Made by a program: the position numbers and the translations under genes. The notes below the pieces were generated by a model that saw only the letters and a program-made list of their open reading frames with translations, was not told the origin of the DNA and searched no databases. Shown one piece after another: positions 1-5,832 of a stretch of DNA of 7,877 nucleotides. The stretch comes from JAJTZA01 sp041744075. GTDB lineage: Bacteria; Verrucomicrobiota; Verrucomicrobiia; Chthoniobacterales; Terrimicrobiaceae. The stretch lies in the NCBI GenBank assembly GCA_041744075.1, contig JBGTLQ010000045.1:1-7877 (forward strand), written 5' to 3'. Position 1 is the stretch's first letter; each line of letters opens with the position of its first letter.

Positions 1-416
1 CTAAGCTTCATCACCGCCGTGCGAAGGATGCGTCCTTTCTCTGAAGAGTCCAGGTCCTCGAAGGGCTCACGGCTCGCTGAGATGTCATTGCTGGCATTTT
101 CGTTCTGCACGTCATCATGAAGCCGATACCGGCGTTGCAGGGAACGCAGACGGTCAATCGACTTGTTCCGCGTCATGGTGATCGCCCAAGTCAAAGGTTT
201 TCCCCGGGCAGGATCATACATGGGTGCCTTCTCCCAAATCATGAACATCACTTCCTGGGCCACATCCTGTGCATCGGTTTCGTTGGCCAGCACGCGCAGG
301 GACGTCGAATAAATCAGACCCGAAAACCGGGTGTAGAATTCTTCAAAACTGGCGCGATCTCCCATGCCAATCTTTCGAATCAACTCCTCCACGGCCGGTG
401 TCTCAATGGGTTCCAT
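1..416 (-). CDS. ECF-type sigma-70 family RNA polymerase sigma factor, partial (3' end beyond window)
   Basis: Alternative sigma factor that would direct RNA polymerase to a dedicated set of promoters. The reading frame runs from the ATG at 416-414 to the window edge without a stop and gives 138 codons. Sigma region 2 lies at about residues 22-99. It includes the core-binding stretch ETDAQDVAQEVMFMIWEKA, followed by YDPARGKPLTW and the RNKSIDRLRSLQRR segment typical of region 2.3-2.4 in ECF factors. Residues 100-125 are a polar acidic linker, and region 4 (promoter -35 recognition) is only just beginning (SSEKGRILRTAVMKL) when the window ends. There is no Shine-Dalgarno upstream; an AT-rich TATATT lies 6 nt before the ATG, so the transcript may be nearly leaderless. 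The gene is divergent from the lacI-like gene. In this kind of ECF operon an anti-sigma gene usually follows, but here that would lie outside the window. The family call is strong; the regulon is unknown. Confidence 0.92.
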   Translation of the reverse strand, partial: MEPIETPAVEELIRKIGMGDRASFEEFYTRFSGLIYSTSLRVLANETDAQDVAQEVMFMIWEKAPMYDPARGKPLTWAITMTRNKSIDRLRSLQRRYRLHDDVQNENASNDISASREPFEDLDSSEKGRILRTAVMKL

Positions 417-522
417 TAGAAAATATACTAACCCGCATTTTTGATTTGTCACGCGCGTCTTATCGGTTTTTCAAGATTTCAGGTGACCATGAGAGGGATT
501 TTCGCGAATCTCGACATCCGAA
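417..522. promoter_or_regulatory. Divergent intergenic region between the sigma factor and lacI-like gene
   Basis: This 106-bp gap must hold the promoters of both divergent genes. On the minus strand, TATATT (complement of 422-427) sits 6 nt before the sigma factor ATG, with GTGACA (complement of 447-452) upstream at a long 19-bp spacing, a weak -35/-10 pair. On the plus strand, TTGATT at 441-446 is a possible -35 but has no good -10 partner at 16-18 bp. An 8-bp palindrome with a central CG, TTCGCGAA (501-508), lies 14 bp before the lacI-like ATG and could be an autoregulatory site, but it is too short to call on its own. The TGATAAATTATCA palindrome seen elsewhere is absent here. Confidence 0.4.
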
Positions 523-1635
523 ATGAGGAAAAACCAAGCCACAATAGAGGAGATTTCAAAAATTTCCGGCTTTAGTCCAATGACCGTCTCCCGCGCATTG
601 CGAGGTCATAGCAACGTGAAAGATCTCACACGACAGAAGATTCTGGGGGTGGCGGGCAGGCTGGGGCACGGCGGCCAAACGGGCGGATTGCTCTCTCCTA
701 AGGCCCGTTCTGGTCAAGCGGATCATCGGCTGAGGCTGCTCTGTCCCTATTTCACACAAACAAAAAACTACGAGGAAACGGAACTAGGACAACGCCTCTT
801 TTCAGGGCTGGTTGGTCGCCTTGGACACGGAGCAAAGTTTGCACGAAAGGATTGTCTGCTCCAAATCTCAGATGCTCTTGAGTTGGTGCGCCAATTCAAA
901 CCCCATGGGGTCCTTCTCAGACAGAAGGTGCCCAGCGAATGGATTCAACAGCTCAGGAAAAAAACGGCGGTTGTGTATGTGGCCCCTCATGATTTTCAGT
1001 CGGGTGTTGACAGTGTTTTGACAAATGAGCGCCGGGCAACCCAAACGATCTTTCATTTTCTGTGGGAATCGGCTCATCGCAATGTGTTGTGGTTGGCGGT
1101 TGTTGACAGACATTCTCCGTTTGAACTGGAGGAGACCGCCTTCACTTCGCGTCATTTTCTTGAAGCAGAAATTGTTTCCGCCAATGCGGTCCGCCATGCG
1201 GCATGGGCACATGCGGTGCGCTTAATCAATGGCCGCAACTCAAAGAATTTACTTCAAATGGAGAGGGACTGGGCCAATGAGACTCTGATGGAGACCTTGG
1301 AGAAGGGGATAAAAACATGGGAAGCCATGAAGCCACGGCCAACAGCCATCGTAGTGGCAGGTGACACCATCGCTCGCCCTTTATTGCAGGTATTGAAAGC
1401 CCGAGGATGGGCCGTGCCAGAGGATGTGAGCGTTGTTTCCTATGGAGATACTTCGGACGCGATTTGCGAGCATCCCTTCCTGACAACAATCCGTTTGCCG
1501 CTCGAAGCCATTGGCGGAATGGTTCCAGAACTCATTGAGCGACGGCTCGCCAGCCCGAATGCCCCCGCATTATCCCTGCAAGTGGATGGACATCTGGTGG
1601 TCCGCGAAACCGTGGGTCCTGCCCCAAAAATCTGA
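523..1635 (+). CDS. LacI-family transcriptional regulator
   Basis: DNA-binding regulator of 370 residues, likely controlling sugar-catabolic genes in response to a small carbohydrate. The N-terminal helix-turn-helix is at about residues 6-48 (ATIEEISKISGFSPMTVSRA, then NVKDLTRQKILGVAGRLG); SPMTVSRAL is the recognition helix. A periplasmic-binding-protein-like effector domain follows from about residue 68. Its end is the most recognisable part: PTAIVVAGDTIARPLLQVLK, GWAVPEDVSVVSYGDT (the usual GFDD position is altered) and FLTTIRLPLEAIG. The hinge is degenerate: the usual LGYxPNxxAR is LGHGGQTGG here. The length is slightly above the usual 330-350. The ATG at 523 gives the complete helix-turn-helix; a GAGAGG lies about 26 nt upstream, too far to be a normal ribosome site. 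It converges on the PEP-CTERM gene with 4 bp between stops. Regulation of the minus-strand enzyme cluster is inferred from proximity. Confidence 0.93.
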   Translation: MRKNQATIEEISKISGFSPMTVSRALRGHSNVKDLTRQKILGVAGRLGHGGQTGGLLSPKARSGQADHRLRLLCPYFTQTKNYEETELGQRLFSGLVGRLGHGAKFARKDCLLQISDALELVRQFKPHGVLLRQKVPSEWIQQLRKKTAVVYVAPHDFQSGVDSVLTNERRATQTIFHFLWESAHRNVLWLAVVDRHSPFELEETAFTSRHFLEAEIVSANAVRHAAWAHAVRLINGRNSKNLLQMERDWANETLMETLEKGIKTWEAMKPRPTAIVVAGDTIARPLLQVLKARGWAVPEDVSVVSYGDTSDAICEHPFLTTIRLPLEAIGGMVPELIERRLASPNAPALSLQVDGHLVVRETVGPAPKI

Positions 1636-1639
1636 TGAT

Positions 1640-2398
1640 CTAAAATCTGGATGGCCGACGGCGTCGCCCGATCAGGCATGCCCCTGTTACCATCAAAAGG
1701 GCAAGTGATGAAGGTTCCGGCACCACGGTGTATTCAATGAATGGTCGATTGGCAGTTTCAATATTATTAGCTGTTCCGACGAGAATTCTCGCATTGAGGT
1801 CAAAAGCATCCGCTGTGAATCGAACGAAGACATGGTCGGCTCCGCCCGTTGCGCCGTTGGTGTATTGATTGTTCAAATAAGCCGCAAGATTTGTCGAACC
1901 GGATGCGCTGGTTGTGTAGGCCCCGGCGGTGGGCAGACTGCCTTGAACAAATAAGTCACTCTGTAACAGCGTCGCTGAAGGGGAGGGGTCGCTGGCTCCT
2001 ACAAAATAATCACCAACCACAACAGTGGAACTGGCACGGTAGGCCAAGCCATGCAAGTCGATGTTAAAGCCAAGTCCATCCACAGGAACTACGGCAACCG
2101 TCGCTCCCGTCAAACGGAAATTTAAGGTCGCTATCCCAATCGTCTCACCAAGCGCAAGCGTGGGAAGCTGAAAAACCATCACATATTCATAAAGATTCGT
2201 GGAACTGGCTCTCCCCGTCCACGCCACCTCAAGATTCGGATCCGCATTCACACCTGTTCCGACGGAGCCTGCCGTCGTGCCAATCACCGTGTTGTCGGTG
2301 GTCAGGCCATTTAGCGTTGCCGAATGAGATGTTGTGATCCACGGCACTAAGGCCGTGGCTGTCAGCAGAACGATGAGGGAGGATTGTTGGATTTTCAT
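1640..2398 (-). CDS. PEP-CTERM sorting domain-containing secreted protein
   Basis: Exported protein of 252 residues. A signal peptide covers about residues 1-27 (MKIQQSS, a hydrophobic stretch, then TSHSA). The body is rich in Thr, Ser, Gly, Ala and Val and looks like a beta-sandwich, with LNFRLTG at about residues 94-100. The C-terminus is a textbook PEP-CTERM tripartite signal: VPEPSS, a hydrophobic segment (LALLMVTGACLIG) and an Arg cluster (RRRRPSRF). Such signals are processed by an exosortase, in bacteria that usually make exopolysaccharide. I chose the ATG at 2398-2396. An in-frame ATG 39 nt upstream would add MTLASFIDNLSHV before the signal peptide, encoded across the TGATAAATTATCA palindrome. 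The gene lies 76 bp downstream of the esterase on the same strand, with its own promoter-like sequences. The function of the body is not recognised; no exosortase is in the window. Confidence 0.9.
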   Translation of the reverse strand: MKIQQSSLIVLLTATALVPWITTSHSATLNGLTTDNTVIGTTAGSVGTGVNADPNLEVAWTGRASSTNLYEYVMVFQLPTLALGETIGIATLNFRLTGATVAVVPVDGLGFNIDLHGLAYRASSTVVVGDYFVGASDPSPSATLLQSDLFVQGSLPTAGAYTTSASGSTNLAAYLNNQYTNGATGGADHVFVRFTADAFDLNARILVGTANNIETANRPFIEYTVVPEPSSLALLMVTGACLIGRRRRPSRF

Positions 2399-2404
2399 AA
2401 CATG

Positions 2405-2417
2405 TGATAAATTATCA
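2405..2417 (-). promoter_or_regulatory. Perfect 13-bp palindrome (TGATAAATTATCA), probable operator of the PEP-CTERM gene
   Basis: Two 6-bp arms (TGATAA / TTATCA) flank one central base. The element ends 6 bp before the ATG at 2398. The identical 13-mer occurs once more in the window, 5 bp before the start of the beta-helix gene. Dyad symmetry, identity and matching placement suggest a binding site for a dimeric regulator. LacI-family sites usually have an even length and a central CG, which this lacks, so assignment to the neighbouring LacI-type protein is uncertain. On the minus strand the same bases contain an extended -10 (TGATAATTT). Confidence 0.65.
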
Positions 2418-2437
2418 ATAAACGACGCAAGAGTCAA
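2409..2437 (-). promoter_or_regulatory. Candidate sigma-70-like promoter of the PEP-CTERM gene
   Basis: On the minus strand TTGACT (complement of 2432-2437, 5 of 6 match to the -35 consensus) is followed after 17 bp by TAATTT (complement of 2409-2414). This is preceded by TG one base away, as in an extended -10. The predicted start of transcription, about 7 nt on, would leave only a few bases before the ATG at 2398. The -10 falls inside the palindrome, so a bound repressor would block this promoter. The -10 match is modest. Confidence 0.45.
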
Positions 2438-2474
2438 TAGGAAATTGAAGGGCGTTTGGCCGAATCTTTGGAGA

Positions 2475-5081
2475 TCAGTCGATCAGTTCCACCCGCAGTC
2501 GGAGGAAGCGCCGAGAGGAGTTGGTGAGCGGCGTGGGATCACGCCAGGTGATGGTTTGAGTTCCATTCCAGGCATTGAAGGTGCGCGAGACTTCGATCAA
2601 GCTGTCTGGCCAGGCGTCGAGGTTTGGGCTGGCTTCCGGCAGGAGCAAAAGGTCAGCGGGCATGGGATCGGGCAGAGTGGCAGACAAGCTCATGTATTCG
2701 ACCGGTGCTGGGAGTGTTGTGTCGCGCAATATCCCTGACGAGATTTTCCCATGGATTCCTGCTTCGTGGGGATTCAAGCCAAGGGCATATTTGATGAGGT
2801 TGGGAATGGCGTCCTTGGAGGGGAGGGACGTTGGCATTCCTTGGCCGCTTTCGCTGCTTGGAAACCCATGACTTAAGGCCCATGCATGATAGTTGGAGTG
2901 TTCATAAACCACGTTGAGTCGTTCGATTTGGACAGCGTTCAGATGGGCAATGCTGGGGGTCGTGAAGGCCAGTGTTCTCATTTGCAGCTGAAAATCTCCT
3001 GAGGCGTTCGGTTTGATATTTGGAAAAATGGCGAGTTGGTCCCCGTTTTCCTCTGCATCGAGGGTGTGAAATTCCACGCCGATGGCATATCGTGCAGTCA
3101 TGTCACCGGAAGGGGGTATATTGCGCTGCGAACCAAAGACTGTGACTCTGTAACTGACGTCAGGATCAAAACCCGTGAAGGTGATCGCTCCCCTGCCTGT
3201 GTTTCTGACAAACAGCGAATCTCTGGCCACATTCGACGGATAAAGGGTGACTCCGGGGACGGTGGAGAACCATGTGCCATCAAAGCTCAGACTAAGGTTA
3301 TATCCGACGCCCGTCTGAATTCCTTCGGAGTCGATGGCGTCCGATCTGCTGAGGTTGAACATGTCCCCGACGATGTTCCATCCCTCATTCATGATGAGAC
3401 TTCCAAAATCAAATTGCCAGAGCGTCGAGAAGGCATTGCTCACTCTCACTCGAACCGTGTCTGAACGAGTCCATTCGCCATCGGTGGCAGTCAGCTTCAG
3501 AAAGTAAACGCCGGGAATACGAAAAGTGGCCCACGCCTTGGCCGCTGAAGAAGATTGAAAGTCAACGCCACCCGGCCCGGAAATGACGCTCCAGAGGAGG
3601 GATGGAGATCCATCATCATCGCTGGCGTCACCCAAGAGTTGGACTTTTGTTCCAAGCGTTGTCCATCGATCCGGTCCTGCGGACACAGAGGGCGGAAAAT
3701 TTGTTGGAGCACCCCGGATAACAACGATTTCTTGCCGGGAATCGTTGCCCGCTGCGTCCGTTGCTTTCAAAAGAATCACGTTCGAACCCGGTTCCAAAGG
3801 CACTTCAGTAATGAACCACTCCTCGCCTCCAGTTGCCACACCACTCCCGCCCCGATGGTTTTCCCACGTGACCCCCATCAGACTGCCCCCATCCCGGGCT
3901 ACACCGGCAAGTGAGACCGCTGAAACATCTGCCGCCACTTGGGAAAATGATTCAGGGCTGAAAACAAAGATCCTGGGAGAAAACGTATCATTGCCAACGT
4001 CGGTTCGCTCCACCGTGAAGGACGTGGTGACTGTGGTTTTGCCATTCCGAGAAGGGTCATAATCACTGCCGGTGGCAATCACAATGATTCGGTTTTCTCC
4101 GATAACCAAATTTGGGATCTGGGCTGACCAAGTTTCACCGTCATTAACGAATGATCCGGCCCCCCTCTGAGTGCCGTTGGCGGCGACGTAATTTTGCCAT
4201 GTGATCTCTGTGGGGTTGTGGCCAAGTGAGGGAGAAATGAGCAATGGGGCAGAGGTCTCCGATTGGCAGATGATTCGCTCGGTATCTGCCAACTGGGGAA
4301 CCGGGATTGCCAATGCGGGGACACTACTGATGAACTGCCCCTTCACCTGCGAAAAAATCCAGGCTCGCGTTGTTGGGTTTGTGTAGGCCGCAGTCCATGA
4401 GTTGTGCGAATTGGAGACAAACTCCGAGTAAATGACCGGGCTCCCCAACCTTTGAAGTCGAGCGACCATTGTGCGGGAGTGGGAGACAGGGATCACTCCA
4501 TCGCCGTCATTATGATAAGCCCAAGTTGGAATGTGAGAGATGGTTCCGGCGTGGGAAATGGTTGTGACGCCACAAATGGGGATCCCTCCGGCAAAAACAT
4601 GGGGAAAACGGTTCATAAAATACCATGTCCCTTCGCCGCCCATGGAGAGACCTGTGATGTAAACCCGGTTCGGATCAATCTCCGGCGTTTCAACAAGCAG
4701 TTTGCTCACCTCGTCCATCACGGCATCAGCGATTGTTGCGGAAGCCCAGCCCGTTGGGGTCTGGGGGGCCATCATATAGGCTTTTCTTGCAGGGTCTTCA
4801 ATCAGGTTGAACGCGCCATTTGCCCGGTTGGCAATTTGGCTTGTGTTATTAGTTCCCTTTTCTCCTGCTCCGTGAAGAAAAAGAATGAGCGGAATTTTTT
4901 CATCAGGCTCTAATCCCATCGGGGCATACCAACGATAGGGGAGTCCCGATTGCGTGTTGCGATAATCAAAATCCGAAGCCGAGATGGCAAAACTTTTTGC
5001 CCCCGATAAAGCAAAGCCTATCACAAAAGCCGCGAAGAGGACTGAACACTTTCTCCAACACGCTGAGTGGCCATTGATCAT
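2475..5081 (-). CDS. Secreted multidomain serine esterase (COG4099/PHB-depolymerase-like) with Ig-like, PKD/REJ-like and C-terminal modules
   Basis: Large exported alpha/beta hydrolase of 868 residues, probably removing ester groups from a polymer. A signal peptide covers about residues 1-34. The catalytic domain (about 37-250) resembles COG4099 esterases: LILFLHGAGEKG (65-76, oxyanion region), GLSMGG with nucleophile Ser146, HNDGDGVIP with Asp194, and SNSHNSW with His226, a complete triad. Two related Ig-like repeats follow (about 265-357 and 367-455), each with a TW(Q/E)N motif and a later W plus a G-N-x-I-x-x-x-A stretch. Next come a PKD/REJ-like domain (464-547, PPSVSAGPD ... LKLTATDG), a beta-rich domain starting FDFGS (about 555-722) and a C-terminal module (728-868, NLIKYALGLNP ... 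RRFLRLRV). The ATG at 5081 directly precedes the signal peptide, 19 bp after the pseudopilin stop; the frame stays open upstream, but that part overlaps the pseudopilin gene. The region before the ATG is C-rich, with no Shine-Dalgarno. The exact ester substrate is unknown. Confidence 0.88.
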   Translation of the reverse strand: MINGHSACWRKCSVLFAAFVIGFALSGAKSFAISASDFDYRNTQSGLPYRWYAPMGLEPDEKIPLILFLHGAGEKGTNNTSQIANRANGAFNLIEDPARKAYMMAPQTPTGWASATIADAVMDEVSKLLVETPEIDPNRVYITGLSMGGEGTWYFMNRFPHVFAGGIPICGVTTISHAGTISHIPTWAYHNDGDGVIPVSHSRTMVARLQRLGSPVIYSEFVSNSHNSWTAAYTNPTTRAWIFSQVKGQFISSVPALAIPVPQLADTERIICQSETSAPLLISPSLGHNPTEITWQNYVAANGTQRGAGSFVNDGETWSAQIPNLVIGENRIIVIATGSDYDPSRNGKTTVTTSFTVERTDVGNDTFSPRIFVFSPESFSQVAADVSAVSLAGVARDGGSLMGVTWENHRGGSGVATGGEEWFITEVPLEPGSNVILLKATDAAGNDSRQEIVVIRGAPTNFPPSVSAGPDRWTTLGTKVQLLGDASDDDGSPSLLWSVISGPGGVDFQSSSAAKAWATFRIPGVYFLKLTATDGEWTRSDTVRVRVSNAFSTLWQFDFGSLIMNEGWNIVGDMFNLSRSDAIDSEGIQTGVGYNLSLSFDGTWFSTVPGVTLYPSNVARDSLFVRNTGRGAITFTGFDPDVSYRVTVFGSQRNIPPSGDMTARYAIGVEFHTLDAEENGDQLAIFPNIKPNASGDFQLQMRTLAFTTPSIAHLNAVQIERLNVVYEHSNYHAWALSHGFPSSESGQGMPTSLPSKDAIPNLIKYALGLNPHEAGIHGKISSGILRDTTLPAPVEYMSLSATLPDPMPADLLLLPEASPNLDAWPDSLIEVSRTFNAWNGTQTITWRDPTPLTNSSRRFLRLRVELID

Positions 5082-5100
5082 ATTGAGGGGAGGGGGGTGA

Positions 5101-5832
5101 CTAATAATTGAGGCGGATATTGGCCTCTTTGATTTCGCCCTTGCGGAGGCGTTCCACATGTCCGTCAACAAAAAGAATATTTGCTGCGCCATTGTGACGG
5201 TAGCGAATATTTGCAGCATTATCGGGATCCACATCAGGGCCGGTCGCGATAGGTTCTTTGGCTTTGGAAGGATCCCCCTCAAGGTGAATGGGTCCTGAGG
5301 GACCGGAGATAGTGGCGAGTGTTGAATGACTTGAGCGCCTGGTGTTGTCGCGCTGAATAGCATCAGCAACAATCATAACCTCGGAGGGGCGGGCCACAGA
5401 AGCCAGCGAGATTGAGGGGCGGCTGGCGATTGACGGAACAAGCAGGGGGTGTGCGGCGTAAGTGTAAGGGATTTCTTCGGTGTGGTCCGTGAGTTTGCGT
5501 GCGGGACAAATGAAGACACGGTTCCATGTGCTGGGGTCCCATGGTTTGGCGCTGCTGCCACCAAGATAGGAATCAATGTTGAAATACCAGTTACCAGGGG
5601 CATCCGATCTTGGCAGCCGATTCTCATTTTCCGAGGCATATAAAAGAAGAGCTGCCCCGATCTGACGCAAATTGCTGGCAGAAGCGGTGCTTCGTGAAGA
5701 TGCGAGGGTTCTTTTTGCAAACGGAATCATAAGTGCAAGCAAAATGGCAACCAAGGATATGGTCACAAAAATCTCGATGAGTGTGAATCCCTTGGTGAGG
5801 GATTTGTTTGTCTGGGGTAGGGGACGGTTCAT
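5101..5832 (-). CDS. Type II secretion-type pseudopilin with H-X9-DG C-terminal motif
   Basis: Prepilin-like protein of 243 residues, expected in the inner membrane before assembly into a pilus or pseudopilus. The leader ends KG (residue 15) and the mature N-terminus is FTLIEIFVTISLVAILLALM, with the conserved Glu at position 5 (E20). A prepilin peptidase should cleave at G15/F16 and methylate the Phe. The hydrophobic helix (about 16-45) continues into SNLRQIGAALLLYASENENR. The C-terminus has RHNGAANILFVDGHV, a precise H-X9-DG motif (H213, D223-G224) typical of pilin-like proteins in Planctomycetes, Verrucomicrobia and Lentisphaerae. The ATG at 5832-5830 overlaps the TGA of the upstream beta-helix gene as ATGA. 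An earlier in-frame ATG would add 18 residues with no function in a prepilin leader. It is probably translationally coupled to the enzyme gene, suggesting a role in that enzyme's secretion or surface display; the role is inferred. Confidence 0.92.
   Translation of the reverse strand: MNRPLPQTNKSLTKGFTLIEIFVTISLVAILLALMIPFAKRTLASSRSTASASNLRQIGAALLLYASENENRLPRSDAPGNWYFNIDSYLGGSSAKPWDPSTWNRVFICPARKLTDHTEEIPYTYAAHPLLVPSIASRPSISLASVARPSEVMIVADAIQRDNTRRSSHSTLATISGPSGPIHLEGDPSKAKEPIATGPDVDPDNAANIRYRHNGAANILFVDGHVERLRKGEIKEANIRLNY

Noticed and set aside
117..526. Two plus-strand open frames (117-419 and 269-526) as small genes.
   Set aside because: They are antisense to the clear sigma factor frame and their translations have no recognisable features.
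642..837. RLGHG occurring twice in the lacI-like protein (about residues 46-50 and 99-103) as an internal duplication.
   Set aside because: The codons differ, flanking residues do not align, and the two positions belong to different structural parts of the family.
1653..1682. GC-rich inverted repeats (CGACGGCGTCG at 1656-1666 and GGCATGCC nearby) as a terminator between the convergent genes.
   Set aside because: No T-tract follows on either strand, and the bases encode the Arg-rich PEP-CTERM tail and hydrophobic segment, whose codons explain the composition.
2418..2474. GGCCAAACGCC-type small hairpin after the esterase stop as a terminator separating it from the PEP-CTERM gene.
   Set aside because: The stem is only about 3 bp and there is no T-tract; read-through from the esterase gene remains possible.
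4505..4516. TTATGATAA half-site resembling the TGATAAATTATCA palindrome.
   Set aside because: It lies inside the esterase coding region with only one matching arm.
5085..5100. G-rich run on the plus strand between pseudopilin and esterase as a G-quadruplex or ribosome-binding site.
   Set aside because: It has only two long G runs, and in the transcribed (minus) sense it is C-rich, so it cannot act as a Shine-Dalgarno.
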